A stretch of 57,568 nt of DNA from Saprospiraceae bacterium (GTDB taxonomy: Bacteria > Bacteroidota > Bacteroidia > Chitinophagales > Saprospiraceae), in assembly GCA_013360405.1 (NCBI GenBank), contig JABWBR010000026.1, positions 1-57,568 on the forward strand, read 5' to 3'. How positions within the stretch are numbered: the first letter of the stretch is position 1; each line of letters opens with the position of its first letter. Both the position numbers and the translations under genes were made by a program. Positions 9,201 to 18,949 of this stretch are shown here, in pieces. The notes below the pieces were generated by a model. The model was not told the DNA's origin, ran no database searches, and saw only the letters and a list, made by a program, of their open reading frames with translations.

Positions 9201-10283
9201 TCAAAAGGATTCAGAACCAGGTAATGCAACCGGTTTATGTTTGCCAACGTAATTTTCCAATGTTTTTCTCCTGCCGGCAGTGATGAATGTCTCTTCTCCA
9301 AGAAATTTTTGCAGTAAAGCGGCGATTGCTTCAAATTCTACCAAAAAACCGTCGTGGCCGTAAATGCTGTCGATGACCTCCAGCCGGGCCTGCGGAATGT
9401 GCCGCGCCAGGAAGGCCTGCTCTTCGATGGGAAACAACACGTCAGAGCGGATACCCACTACCAGGGTGGGCGCACTGATGCGGCCCAGCGCGGCAGCAGC
9501 GCTTTCTCTGCCGCGCCCCAGGTTGTGGCTATCCATGGCTTTGCTCAAAGCTACATAAGCGCCTGCTTTGAATCGCTTGTAGAGTTTGTAGCCCTGATAA
9601 CGTTGGTAGGCGCCGGCCCGAAAATCGTCGACTTTGGCGGCATTTTCTTCGAGTTGCGACTGCCAGTAGGTGTGGTAATGGCGATACGACAGCATGGCGA
9701 TGGCCCGGGCGGCCTCCAGTCCCTTTTGTCCGCTCTCCGAAGTATCGGCTTCTATGGCCATGCGCTGGGCTTCGTTGAAGGCGATGCCCCAGGGCGAGTG
9801 CCGGGCATTAGTGGCCAGCACGCAAAGTCGCTCAAAAAGCGCGGAGTCTTCAACCGCCCACTCCAGTACCTGCTGCCCCCCCATAGATCCGCCTATGGCC
9901 AGGTAAATTTTTTGGATGCCCAGGTGCTGCTGCAACAACCGGTGCGCCTGCACCATGTCGCGGATGGTGACCAGCGGGAAATCTCTGCCGTAGGGTTCTC
10001 CAGTCTCCGGATTAATACTTTCGGGGCCGGTAGTGCCGTAACACGAACCGAGCATATTGGAACAGACGATGAAATAACGCGCCGGATCGAGCAGTCGCCC
10101 CTCCCCTACCAGCCCATCCCACCAGTCGGCAGCGTCGGCATTGGCGGTGAGGGCATGGCAGATCCACACCACGTTGTCGCCGCTCGCGTTGAGCTGCCCG
10201 TAGGTGCAATAGGCGATCTGGAGGCCGGGGAGCGAGCCCCCAGCTTCCAGATGAAAAGTTTCGCTGTGTTTGTAATAGAACAC
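9201..10283 (-). CDS. metX: Homoserine O-acetyltransferase
   Basis: Alpha/beta-hydrolase that transfers acetyl from acetyl-CoA to homoserine, the committed step of methionine synthesis. Family signatures are the nucleophile elbow AIGGSMGGQQ (Ser133), an Asp in the DVLFPIEEQ segment, and the catalytic His in YGHDGFLVEFE near the C-terminus; length (360 aa) is typical. The start is GTG at 10283, because an in-frame TAA lies four codons upstream and no ATG intervenes. It is 100 bp downstream of metY on the same strand, separated by a GTGAACG palindrome element. It is probably in the same SAM-riboswitch-controlled unit, supplying O-acetylhomoserine to MetY. Confidence 0.93.
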   Translation of the reverse strand: MFYYKHSETFHLEAGGSLPGLQIAYCTYGQLNASGDNVVWICHALTANADAADWWDGLVGEGRLLDPARYFIVCSNMLGSCYGTTGPESINPETGEPYGRDFPLVTIRDMVQAHRLLQQHLGIQKIYLAIGGSMGGQQVLEWAVEDSALFERLCVLATNARHSPWGIAFNEAQRMAIEADTSESGQKGLEAARAIAMLSYRHYHTYWQSQLEENAAKVDDFRAGAYQRYQGYKLYKRFKAGAYVALSKAMDSHNLGRGRESAAAALGRISAPTLVVGIRSDVLFPIEEQAFLARHIPQARLEVIDSIYGHDGFLVEFEAIAALLQKFLGEETFITAGRRKTLENYVGKHKPVALPGSESF

Positions 10284-10321
10284 GTCCAGCTCTTATTATT
10301 TGTTGATGATAAACGAGCGTA

Positions 10322-10383
10322 TTTGTGAACGGTGAACGTTCACCCTACAATCTCTCCCTCTCTCCCTCTCCCCCTCTCCAACT
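10322..10383. repeat. GGTGAACGTTCACC element plus CTC tract, metY-metX gap
   Basis: A perfect 14-bp palindrome at 10331-10344 sits in a context shared with 53731-53761 (GTGAAC before it, CTACAATC after it) and is followed by a CTCTCCCT-type low-complexity tract that reaches the metY stop codon. A variant lies at 18929-18949. Inside a probable operon it could act as a processing or attenuation hairpin. Confidence 0.8.
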
Positions 10384-11724
<1,341 letters not shown>

Positions 11725-11742
11725 TTAGAAGTGATTAAGTTT

Positions 11743-11782
11743 GTGACAAGGTGACAAGGTGACAGGGTGACAAGGTGACAGG
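11743..11782. repeat. Five tandem GTGACARG octamers
   Basis: The octamer GTGACAAG/GTGACAGG is repeated exactly five times with no spacer, ending about 30 nt before the metY start codon in its 5' leader. The same octamer occurs twice just upstream of the SUI1-homologue start at 18910-18925, also in a minus-strand leader. Confidence 0.9.
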
Positions 11783-11980
11783 GTTGATGGCAGATACGGC
11801 GAGGCCCGCTGCGGGCGCAGTACTGCGATACTTACCGTGCCTGTGGCCGGATCAGCAACAACAATAGCAACAACACATCGAACCGGTAGCGGAGGAGCTA
11901 CGTCGAATGGAAACAGCTACGGATTTTGTAGCGGGAAAGAAAAAAGGAAGTTGTGGGCGCGAAACGTTTTTCATGACTGT

Positions 11981-12112
11981 GATTTTATAGTCCCAAATGC
12001 ACCGGAATTTTCCGGTCTTTGGCAGGATTTGGCACCTTTCGTCGCTGTTGGAATTTGGCGAGGTTGCCAGGGTTTCGCAGAGCCTGATCTCTCCACCCTT
12101 CGTTATAAAATC
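11981..12112 (-). ncRNA. SAM-I (S-box) riboswitch
   Basis: Read on the minus strand, the segment has the S-box core in order: GGTGGAGAGATCAGG, then TGCGAAACCCTGGCAACC, then AAAGGTGCCAAATCCTGCC, then a P4 hairpin ACCGG-AAAATT-CCGGT. P1 is a perfect 9-bp helix between GATTTTATA (12112-12104) and TATAAAATC (11989-11981). These are the conserved SAM-binding and kink-turn elements of the S-box family. It lies between a good promoter and metY, so high S-adenosylmethionine should shut off metY-metX. The expression platform is not obvious; the P1 3' strand could pair alternatively. Confidence 0.93.
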
Positions 12113-12138
12113 TGGTTTACAACAAAAAAATGATTTTG

Positions 12139-12169
12139 CAAATGTAATAGCCAAATTAGCTTTTGTCAA
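12139..12169 (-). promoter_or_regulatory. Promoter of the metY-metX riboswitch transcript
   Basis: On the minus strand, TTG at 12169-12167, a 20-nt spacer, then TACATTTG at 12146-12139 match the Bacteroidota -33/-7 consensus. Transcription would begin around 12132, about 20 nt before riboswitch helix P1. Confidence 0.7.
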
Positions 12170-12448
12170 GACCTCTTATTCATTGCGTCTTCAAAATTAT
12201 TACTAACCCGGGAATAGCCAATTTATGATCATGTCTTCATGTTGAAATTTTAAGATGATTATTTAATAATTTTAAAATTATAATACAATAAAAATTGAAA
12301 TAGTCAATACTTTATATTTAAACAAACACATGAACACATATTAATATATTAGCATCTTAAATTTTTGTTAATAAATAACATAACACCAAAAATGAACCTA
12401 ACGCCCCACCCCCTTGTTTAGCTACAATTCCTATTCTGATAGAAAAGA

Positions 12449-12479
12449 ACCGATAACAGATAACCGACAACCGACAACA
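12449..12479. repeat. CCGACAAC/GATAACAG word repeat
   Basis: Tandem words of the type CCGATAACAGATAACCGACAACCGACAAC end five bases before the start codon of the small gene at 12485. They are the reverse complement of the GGTTGTC words at 14462, 22804 and 42090. Confidence 0.75.
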
Positions 12480-12484
12480 ACATC

Positions 12485-12682
12485 ATGTTCAACCTCTTCA
12501 AAAAAGACCCGGTAAAAGCTCTGGACAAACAATATCGCCAATTACTGGAGGAAGCCCAGCAATTGCAGCGCAACGGCGACATCAAGGGTTACGCCCTTAA
12601 GACCCAGGAAGCCGAAGACGTGCTCAAACAAATAGAAGCGCTGGAAAACCGTTCGGACGGCTCGAAATCTCCTGAGCGGTAA
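12485..12682 (+). CDS. Small coiled-coil protein, DUF6435/Lacal_2735-like
   Basis: A 65-residue protein beginning MFNLFKKDP, then one predicted amphipathic helix (residues 12-55) rich in Lys, Gln and Glu. The start, the YRQLLEEAQQL segment and the EAEDVLKQIEAL end match the short Lacal_2735-type proteins common in Bacteroidota, whose function is unknown. No signal peptide, so probably cytosolic. It is 10 bp upstream of the OsmC gene and likely co-transcribed with it. Confidence 0.75.
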   Translation: MFNLFKKDPVKALDKQYRQLLEEAQQLQRNGDIKGYALKTQEAEDVLKQIEALENRSDGSKSPER

Positions 12683-12692
12683 AACGAGCAAT

Positions 12693-13112
12693 ATGAAAAT
12701 AAAATTCACCCGCCTCGACGACGCCTACCACATGCAGGCCGTCAACGAGATTGGCAACACGGTAGAAACCGACGGCTCGCCCGATATAGGTGGCGGCAAC
12801 AAGGCATTCCGGCCTATGCAACTGATGTTGGTCGGACTGGGCTCTTGCAGTGCAATCGATGTGATCTACATACTCAGAAAACAGCGCCAAAAGCTGGTCG
12901 ATATTCAACTCACTGTCGATGCCGAGCGCGAAAAAGACAAACACCCCTCTCTTTTCACCGATATACACCTCCACTTCCGACTTGTCGGCACGCTCGACGA
13001 CAATAAAGTCAAGCGCGCCGTCGATCTTTCCATGGAAAAACTCTGCTCGGCTGCCCGGATTATGGAGAAAACGGCCCAAATTACCTGGGATTACGAAATC
13101 GTATCCGGATAA
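12693..13112 (+). CDS. OsmC/Ohr-family protein
   Basis: 139-residue OsmC-fold protein, a family that includes thiol-dependent hydroperoxide reductases. The two cysteines expected for catalysis are present: Cys52 in the LGSCSAIDV motif at the start of the central helix, and Cys118 in KLCSAARIM. The sequence resembles the YhfA-like OsmC branch more than Ohr, so peroxide reduction is plausible but not certain. No signal peptide. It follows the DUF6435-like gene by 10 bp. Confidence 0.88.
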   Translation: MKIKFTRLDDAYHMQAVNEIGNTVETDGSPDIGGGNKAFRPMQLMLVGLGSCSAIDVIYILRKQRQKLVDIQLTVDAEREKDKHPSLFTDIHLHFRLVGTLDDNKVKRAVDLSMEKLCSAARIMEKTAQITWDYEIVSG

Positions 13113-13204
13113 TTCCCCGTAGTGACCATTATCATTGCTGATTTCCTGAAAATGGCCTAATTTTTTGCAATTAAAAGTAATTTTTAATTTCTAAAAAATT
13201 GGTC

Positions 13205-14464
13205 ATGAAAATGGCGTTCATCAATCATTTTGTAAACGGCTGTATAGCTGTCTTACTGCTTTTTCCCTTGAATTATAGTTTGGCCCAAGGAACGTGGGCC
13301 CAACTTAACGACATGCCCGTTATCAAAAATCACCACAGCAGTATAACTTACAATGGCAAGATATACCTCTTTGGAGGGGGCGTGGGCGCGCAAGATTGTA
13401 CAAATGAGGTATGGGAATACGATCCTGTGACAGATACCTACCTGGCCAAGACGCCCATGCCCGCTGGAATTTGCGAAGCTGCTGTCGCAGAATACAATGG
13501 AAAAATTTACCTTTTTGGCGGGTATTTGATTTTTGGTCAACTCTTCACCAACTGGGTATTTGAATACGATGTAGCATATAATACCTGGAGTCAGAAAGAA
13601 TCGCTGGCTACGGCAAAATCGTGTACAGGCGCCGCCACGCTAAACGATAAAATTTATCTGATTGGCGGCGGTATACCCGGTGGAACGGGCCTGACCACCG
13701 TAGATATTTACGATCCGATCACCGACGACTGGTCGAGCGGGCCCTCCCTGCCAGTCCAAAAGACCAGTATCACCGCGCATACTATCAATGGCAAAATATA
13801 CGTAGTGGGCGGCACTTCAAGCACCTCGGTAGCGCCTACGGCAACCACATTAGTGTTTGACCCCGAAATAGGAAGCTGGAATACGGTGAGCCCTATACCC
13901 ACACCCAGAATACTACACAGTGCAAGCGTGGTAGACAACAAAATCTTTGTCATGGGCGGCTTGCGCCATATTCCCATGTTACCCGTGTATGCGTCGGTAG
14001 AAATGTACGACCCGGAGCTCGATCAGTGGATAACGGATATCACGCCGATGCCTACGCCGAGGAGGTGTTTTTCTGCTTCGGCATACGGCGGCAAAATTTA
14101 TGTCTTTGGAGGCAACAACCAAACCTCCGGTTTTTTCAGATCGGTTGATTTGTTCGACCCCGGGAATCTGGTGCCCGTCATTGACCGTGTTGCGCCCAAG
14201 GGCGTCATGCTGGCCCAAAACGCGCCTAATCCGTTCCGTGATGCTACCGACATTTCTTTTACCGTCACGTTGTCCGGATATGTCAATTTATCGTTGATAG
14301 ACATGAGCGGTCGTGTTTTGCAGACTCTCATCAGCGAAAATCTCACACCGGGCACATACGACTACTTCCTGGATGCACGGAATCTGGCGCCCGGCACTTA
14401 TTTCTACCGCTTACAGGTGGATGGCGATACGCCTGAGGTGAGGAAGATGGTGGTGGTGAGGTAG
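13205..14464 (+). CDS. Secreted Kelch-repeat protein with T9SS type A tail
   Basis: 419 residues from the ATG at 13205; a TTG two codons upstream is possible but less likely. A signal peptide ends at ...NYSLAQ. Six Kelch blades follow, each marked by a KIYxxGG-type motif (NGKIYLFGGG, NGKIYLFGGY, NDKIYLIGGG, NGKIYVVGGT, DNKIFVMGGL, GGKIYVFGGN), giving a six-bladed beta-propeller. The C-terminal 80 residues (AQNAPNPFRDATDISF to RKMVVVR) are a type A T9SS sorting domain, so the propeller is exported and probably cell-attached or released. Substrate unknown. The stop codon leads straight into a GGTTGTC/CTCTGTT word repeat. Confidence 0.9.
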   Translation: MKMAFINHFVNGCIAVLLLFPLNYSLAQGTWAQLNDMPVIKNHHSSITYNGKIYLFGGGVGAQDCTNEVWEYDPVTDTYLAKTPMPAGICEAAVAEYNGKIYLFGGYLIFGQLFTNWVFEYDVAYNTWSQKESLATAKSCTGAATLNDKIYLIGGGIPGGTGLTTVDIYDPITDDWSSGPSLPVQKTSITAHTINGKIYVVGGTSSTSVAPTATTLVFDPEIGSWNTVSPIPTPRILHSASVVDNKIFVMGGLRHIPMLPVYASVEMYDPELDQWITDITPMPTPRRCFSASAYGGKIYVFGGNNQTSGFFRSVDLFDPGNLVPVIDRVAPKGVMLAQNAPNPFRDATDISFTVTLSGYVNLSLIDMSGRVLQTLISENLTPGTYDYFLDARNLAPGTYFYRLQVDGDTPEVRKMVVVR

Positions 14465-14537
14465 TTGTCGGTTGTCTGTTCTCTGCTCTCTGTTATCCGT
14501 TCATTATCTTTGCAATTACAGAGAACAGAGAGCTGAC
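14462..14537. repeat. GTTGTC/CTCTGTT word repeat with inverted arm
   Basis: It begins at the Kelch gene's stop codon. GTTGTCGGTTGTC words are followed by CTGTTCTCTGCTCTCTGTTA, and the inverse ACAGAGAACAGAGAGC lies 30-40 nt later, giving an imperfect hairpin. TATCTTTG at 14505-14512 within the loop fits a -7 box for the downstream receptor gene, without a clear -33. Confidence 0.7.
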
Positions 14538-14624
14538 AAAAATCACCCCATATAGCCTGTCTTTTAAACACTCGTTTTACAACCTTTGCGACCGGTTTTC
14601 GTATATATAACAAAATCAGTCATC

Positions 14625-17054
14625 ATGAAATTTACCATAGCGCGCGCTGCTTTATTATTTCTCGTCATACTGTCATACGCCGCCGACGCTCAAACTTATA
14701 AGATTAGCGGAAGCGTAAAATCCAGCGACCATAAGCCGCTTGCCGCGGCCAATATTATTGTAGCGGAAACCGGCGCGGGCGTATTTTGCGATGAAAGTGG
14801 AAAATACGAATTATTGCTTCCTGCAGGCAAATACAAGCTGGTAGTGTCATTTGTGGGTTATAAACCCCTGGACCAAACGATTGATGTGCAGAGAGACCTC
14901 ACGGTCAATTTCGAACTCGAACCGCTGCTCAACAAACTCGACGAAGTACTCGTAGCCACCAGTCGGGCGCCGGCACTGGCCATTACCCGCCTGCCCGATG
15001 TAGTCAATACCTATATCAGCGCCGGCAAAAAAAACGAGGTAATACAACTGGACCGCGCCAACGTAAACCTGGCCGAAAAATCAGGCAGGCAGCTTTTTGC
15101 TAAAATCCCCGGCGTTTTCGTATACGATATGGACGGCTCGGGCAACCAGATCAACATAAGCACCCGCGGGCTCGACCCGCACCGCTCCTGGGAATACAAC
15201 GTGCGCCAAAACGGCCTGATGACCAACTCCGATATGTACGGCTATCCGGCCAGCCACTATAGCCCGCCGATGGAATCCATCCAGCGCATCGAACTCATTC
15301 GCGGTACGGCTTCGCTGCAATACGGCGCCACTTTCGGTGGCATGATCAATTATATCGTAAAACAACCCGATACTACCCGCAAAATCAATGTAGAAAGCAT
15401 CCAATCGGCCGGCTCGTACGGTTTATTCAGTTCTTTCAACTCGCTGGGCGGCAAAATCGGCAAATGGCAATACTACGCCTACTACCACAAAAGATCTTCT
15501 AAGGGCTACCGCGACAATGGTTCATCTGACGCCCAGGCCCAATACGCCGGAGTTACCTGGCAGCCCAACCACAAACTGAGCTTGCGCGCTGAACTCGGGC
15601 GTTCTACTTATGTGTACCAACTTCCCGGCGCGCTTACCGACGCCATGTTCAATGATAATCCGCGTCAGGCTACCCGCAGCCGCAACTATTACTCCCCTGA
15701 TATTTATGTGCCGGGATTGACCTTCGATTGGCAGCTCAGCCCCCGCACGCACTTGCAATGGACGGCTTCAGGCATATTCGGCAAGCGCAATAGCGTGCAA
15801 TTCATAGGTTTTGCCAACGTACCCGACCTGATCGATACCGTTTCTCACGAATTCAAACCCCGCCAGGTTGATATTGACGGGTTTAACAGCCATACAACCG
15901 AACTGAGGCTTACCCACCAGTATTCATTAGGCAAAATGAAAAATACGCTGGCCGCCGGCGTGCGGTACATCAACAACTCCCTGCACCGCCGTCAATTAGG
16001 CAAGGGTACTACGGGCGCCGACTATAACCTGGCGCTCACCAATCCGGTATGGGGAAGAAATATGTATTTCAAAACCAGTAACGGCGCCTTGTTTGTTGAA
16101 AATCTCTTCCAACTAATGCCAAAGCTGGCCTTGATACCTGGCTTTCGGGTGGAAAAAGGCATAACCCGCATCGAAGGCAATATCGGTACGATTGACCCCG
16201 ATCGGGTACCTGATGCCATTGAACATGCTTTTCCGCTCTTTGGCGTCAACCTTCAGTACCGGCCTAATCAACAAACCCGGGTCTACGCCGGCTGGTCGCA
16301 AGCCTACCGCCCGGTGATCTTTGCCGATATACTACCGCCTACCCCGCTCGACGCTACCGACCCGGATTTACAAGACGCCTTTGGCTACAATGCCGAAGCG
16401 GGCATCAGCGGTGAGTTGGGGCATAGCGCCCTGCATTTCGACCTGAGCCTTTTCCGGTTGCAAGTTGATAACCGCATCGGCAGCGTATTGCAAGATAATG
16501 GCCAGGGCGGACAATTTATTTATAAAACCAATACGGGTACCAGCGTAACCAATGGCGCCGAGTGCTACATCGATTTCAAACCCCAGCGGCTATTCGACGC
16601 CAACCCGGCCAAATTCAACCTGTCGGTGTTTACGGCAACCTCGCTTTTCGACGCTTTTTATCAAAAAGGGAATATCGTAGCCAATGGAGAAGTTCGCGAC
16701 ATTAAGGGCAACCGCCTCGAGTCGGCGCCCCGATGGATCAGCCGCAGCGGTATCCAATGTTGGGGCGACAATTTCCACGCTACCCTGCAATATAGCTATG
16801 TGGATTGGTCATATGCCGATGCGCTTAATACCGTAACACCTTCTGCTAATGGAGGCGTGGGGAGGGTCCCTTCATACGGTTTGTGGGATTTCAACCTGGC
16901 GGTGTATCTCAACAGCCATTTTACCGTATCGGCCAGCCTGAATAATATTTTCGACAGGCAATATTTTACCAAACGCCCCACGATTTATCCGGGGCCCGGT
17001 ATTTGGCCCAGCGACGGCAGATCGCTGGTGGTGTCGGTAGGCCTTCGGATTTAG
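14625..17054 (+). CDS. FecA-like TonB-dependent outer-membrane receptor
   Basis: 809 residues from the ATG at 14625, which places a clean signal peptide (to ...YAADAQ) at the N-terminus; a TTG 13 codons upstream is unlikely. Order: carboxypeptidase-regulatory-like beta domain (about 20-105), plug domain (about 130-235, with the RIELIRGTASLQYGATFGG signature), then a beta-barrel to the C-terminus (FDRQYFTKRPTIY, ending in an aromatic/hydrophobic strand). Barrel features such as GVRYINNSLHRRQ resemble the FecA/siderophore group, so iron-chelate uptake is the best guess. No SusD partner is adjacent, arguing against polysaccharide uptake. The downstream gap is a word repeat. Confidence 0.85.
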   Translation: MKFTIARAALLFLVILSYAADAQTYKISGSVKSSDHKPLAAANIIVAETGAGVFCDESGKYELLLPAGKYKLVVSFVGYKPLDQTIDVQRDLTVNFELEPLLNKLDEVLVATSRAPALAITRLPDVVNTYISAGKKNEVIQLDRANVNLAEKSGRQLFAKIPGVFVYDMDGSGNQINISTRGLDPHRSWEYNVRQNGLMTNSDMYGYPASHYSPPMESIQRIELIRGTASLQYGATFGGMINYIVKQPDTTRKINVESIQSAGSYGLFSSFNSLGGKIGKWQYYAYYHKRSSKGYRDNGSSDAQAQYAGVTWQPNHKLSLRAELGRSTYVYQLPGALTDAMFNDNPRQATRSRNYYSPDIYVPGLTFDWQLSPRTHLQWTASGIFGKRNSVQFIGFANVPDLIDTVSHEFKPRQVDIDGFNSHTTELRLTHQYSLGKMKNTLAAGVRYINNSLHRRQLGKGTTGADYNLALTNPVWGRNMYFKTSNGALFVENLFQLMPKLALIPGFRVEKGITRIEGNIGTIDPDRVPDAIEHAFPLFGVNLQYRPNQQTRVYAGWSQAYRPVIFADILPPTPLDATDPDLQDAFGYNAEAGISGELGHSALHFDLSLFRLQVDNRIGSVLQDNGQGGQFIYKTNTGTSVTNGAECYIDFKPQRLFDANPAKFNLSVFTATSLFDAFYQKGNIVANGEVRDIKGNRLESAPRWISRSGIQCWGDNFHATLQYSYVDWSYADALNTVTPSANGGVGRVPSYGLWDFNLAVYLNSHFTVSASLNNIFDRQYFTKRPTIYPGPGIWPSDGRSLVVSVGLRI

Positions 17055-17063
17055 GACTGTGTT

Positions 17064-17099
17064 AATGTGCTGATGTGCTGATGTGCTAATGTGCTGATT
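17064..17099. repeat. ATGTGCTGA nonamer repeat
   Basis: About four consecutive copies of ATGTGCTGA (one is ATGTGCTAA), ending in a T run, between the stops of two convergent genes. The word recurs at 34812 and, in reverse complement, at 51372-51390. There is no matching inverse arm here. Confidence 0.8.
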
Positions 17100-17101
17100 T
17101 T

Positions 17102-18013
17102 TTAATGAGAAAAGCGATTTGGCGAATCGGAAACTCTACGTGCCAATAACCAAGATAACAGCAACAGCGGAATCAAAAAATGGGGAAAGCGGATTACGCA
17201 CTCGTGCAACCATTGCTTGAACCAGCTCAGTGCAAATTCGGAGTGGAAATATGCCATTAGACGAGCGATGGTTGTCATAGCCCCCCACAAAACAGCGTAG
17301 ACTAAACCCGCTATTTGGAAATAACGCCAGGGCAGGAATATGAACACGCTGATAACAAAATCAAAAACTCCCATTATTTTCAGAAATACCAGCGCCTGCA
17401 TTTCATTTATCGGCAATACGTTGATTACCATTTCTATAAAATTGCCGGGGATGGGGTAGTAATTTACCGCATACAACCCATGGCTGCTAAAGGTGACTGC
17501 TACCGCTATTTTCATCCACCAGATCAAGCGAGGGGTAAGGGCTTTTTTGCGAAAAGCAAATAACAAAAAAAACGGACTGCCGCATTGCAGGGCGTATTCC
17601 AGTATTTGCGCCAGGAAATAGAATTTTTCTTTAAATTCAAGAATCGCCAAAAGGATCAGGCTTATCCCACCTACGAACAGCAAAACGCCGGCAAGGCGCT
17701 TAAACCTGGGGAGCAGCCAAACGGAAAGGGCACAAAGCAGGTAAAATACGCCGACTCCTTTTATAAAACCCTGTATCCATTGGTCGTACGCGGGATTGGT
17801 GACGTAAGCCTTCCAGGTAATGCCGAATAGGCCGGTAATCACCGGCGACATCAATTGTTCGTCCCACAATAAATCGCGCAATGGCGCATCCCAAACCAAG
17901 TGCTGCCAGGCCCTACCGGCAAATACCGACAGCGTGCTGATCTGCAGCCAGAAAAGCCAGCCGGTGTGAAGTCCTGATAGCCAGGAGAGGTTATTGTGGA
18001 TATGTAATTTCAA
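17102..18013 (-). CDS. Polytopic membrane protein, DoxX-like (303 aa)
   Basis: I see about seven to eight hydrophobic segments (for example residues 18-35, 80-100, 105-125, 133-155, 165-185, 205-225, 228-250, 270-292) and no signal peptide, so it is an inner-membrane protein. Weak features, such as the GVFDFVISVFIFLPWR helix pattern, recall DoxX/DoxD-type proteins, but I cannot assign a family firmly. The start is TTG at 18013: the next in-frame upstream triplet but one is a stop, and the first internal ATG is about 55 codons in. It is convergent with the FecA-like receptor. Confidence 0.7.
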   Translation of the reverse strand: MKLHIHNNLSWLSGLHTGWLFWLQISTLSVFAGRAWQHLVWDAPLRDLLWDEQLMSPVITGLFGITWKAYVTNPAYDQWIQGFIKGVGVFYLLCALSVWLLPRFKRLAGVLLFVGGISLILLAILEFKEKFYFLAQILEYALQCGSPFFLLFAFRKKALTPRLIWWMKIAVAVTFSSHGLYAVNYYPIPGNFIEMVINVLPINEMQALVFLKIMGVFDFVISVFIFLPWRYFQIAGLVYAVLWGAMTTIARLMAYFHSEFALSWFKQWLHECVIRFPHFLIPLLLLSWLLARRVSDSPNRFSH

Positions 18014-18028
18014 CTTTTACTTTTTTTT

Positions 18029-18121
18029 AACCGCAGAGTTACACGGAGTAAAAAGGAGTTGCGCAGAGCGATATTTTAACTCAGCGAAACTCAGCGAAAA
18101 ACTCCTTTAACTCTGCGGTTA
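18029..18121. repeat. CGCAGAG-type inverted repeat in a divergent gap
   Basis: AACCGCAGAGTT (18029-18040) and AAAGGAGTT (18052-18060) pair with AACTCCTTT (18100-18108) and AACTCTGCGGTT (18109-18120). The loop contains the doubled word AACTCAGCGAA. It lies between the divergent membrane-protein and cutA genes, so it cannot be the terminator of either. Confidence 0.8.
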
Positions 18122-18129
18122 AATAATCA

Positions 18130-18156
18130 TTGTCAGCAAAATTGTCGATATTTTTG
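18130..18156 (+). promoter_or_regulatory. Candidate cutA promoter
   Basis: TTG at 18130-18132, a 16-nt spacer and TATTTTTG at 18149-18156, 20 nt before the cutA ATG. This fits the Bacteroidota promoter consensus with a slightly short spacer. Confidence 0.5.
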
Positions 18157-18175
18157 CTAAACACAAGCTTTTGAT

Positions 18176-18496
18176 ATGGCTTTTGCAATTATTTATATCA
18201 CCCATAGCTCAGAGGGGGAAGCTAAACGGATATCAGACTCCCTGCTCGAAGCCCGACTGGTAGCCTGCGCCAATATTTTTCCCATTTCCAGTGCGTATTG
18301 GTGGCAAAATGCCGTTCAACACGAAGGAGAATGGGTATCCCTGGTAAAAACTACGCTGTCGAATTGGAAAAAAGTAGAAGAAAAGGTACTGGCTATACAC
18401 CCCTACGATACGCCATGCATCATGAAATGGGAAGTAGAGGCGAATGCCGCGTATGAGAAGTGGATTAGCAGTCAGGTCCTAGCTATCAGGTCTTAG
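18176..18496 (+). CDS. cutA: CutA1 divalent-cation tolerance protein
   Basis: 106-residue ferredoxin-fold trimer-forming protein of the CutA1 family. Recognisable blocks are the N-terminal IIYITHSSEGEAKRI strand-helix, LVACANIFPISSAYWW, and the C-terminal HPYDTPCIMKWEV segment. In Escherichia coli the family is linked to copper tolerance, but its biochemical role is still unclear. The last eight or so codons (SQVLAIRS and stop) are encoded by the CAGGTCTTAGCTAT word repeat, so the native C-terminus seems to have been replaced or extended by the repeat. Confidence 0.93.
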   Translation: MAFAIIYITHSSEGEAKRISDSLLEARLVACANIFPISSAYWWQNAVQHEGEWVSLVKTTLSNWKKVEEKVLAIHPYDTPCIMKWEVEANAAYEKWISSQVLAIRS

Positions 18497-18553
18497 CTAT
18501 CAGGTCTTAGCTGCCGACTGCTAAGACCTGACTGCTGACTGCTGACTGCCAAC
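18466..18553. terminator. CAGGTCTTAGCTAT word-repeat hairpin between convergent genes
   Basis: Three direct copies of CAGGTC(C/T)TAGC on the left are followed by GCTAAGACCTG and three GACTGCT words on the right. The core stem is perfect over 11 bp (18501-18511 with 18520-18530, 8-nt loop). It contains the cutA stop codon and reaches the stop of the convergent SUI1 homologue. Probably a bidirectional terminator. Confidence 0.75.
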
Positions 18554-18906
18554 TACCCCCCCGCTTTCTTCGTCTGCGTATACCCTTTTTCGATGAGAAG
18601 ATGCACCACCTTATCGCGGTGGTCACCTTGCAGGATGATTTCGCCGTCTTTGGCTGAGCCGCCCACGCCGCATTTGGTTTTCAACCACTTGGCGAGTTCT
18701 TCCAGGCTCGATTCGGGGCCGGCAAAACCGGCTATCAGGGTAACTTCTTTGCCTTTGCGCTGCTTGCGGTCGAGCCACACGCGCAATTTCTGCTTAGCGG
18801 GGGAAATTTCGGGACTATCGTCCTGTTCTTCCTCCTGAAAGGACTTGAAAAAATCGGGATCGGTAGAAAATACCAGCCCGTCGCGGTCTTTTTTGTTTTT
18901 GCTCAT
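18553..18906 (-). CDS. eIF1/SUI1-like translation factor (YciH family)
   Basis: 117 residues from the ATG at 18906. A reading frame continues upstream through the GTGACAGG repeat, but MSKNKKDRDGLVFST is the typical family start. An acidic linker (residues 15-45) is followed by the SUI1 domain (about 47-113), with the VTLIAGFAG strand, the LKTKCGVGGS loop and the GDHRDKVVHLLIEKG helix. Bacterial YciH proteins resemble eIF1 and influence start-site fidelity. It is downstream of hscA on the same strand, 43 bp away, and may be read through from it. Confidence 0.9.
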   Translation of the reverse strand: MSKNKKDRDGLVFSTDPDFFKSFQEEEQDDSPEISPAKQKLRVWLDRKQRKGKEVTLIAGFAGPESSLEELAKWLKTKCGVGGSAKDGEIILQGDHRDKVVHLLIEKGYTQTKKAGG

Positions 18907-18909
18907 TGG

Positions 18910-18949
18910 GTGACAGGGTGACAGGGTTGGTGAACGGCAAGCGTTCACC
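18910..18949. repeat. GTGACAGG pair plus GTGAACG hairpin
   Basis: Two tandem GTGACAGG octamers (18910-18925) are followed by GGTGAACG (18929-18936), a 5-nt loop and CGTTCACC (18942-18949), which runs into the hscA stop codon. It joins two of the window's recurrent words in one 45-bp gap. Confidence 0.8.

Noticed and set aside
11837-12206. Three overlapping open frames on both strands between metY and the small gene at 12485
   Set aside because: They lie across the SAM-I riboswitch and its leader; the RNA structure explains the conservation and none has protein-like composition.
18907-18948. Upstream extension of the SUI1 homologue (MNACRSPTLSPCHP)
   Set aside because: Encoded by the GTGACAGG repeat and absent from the family; the ATG at 18906 gives the typical N-terminus.
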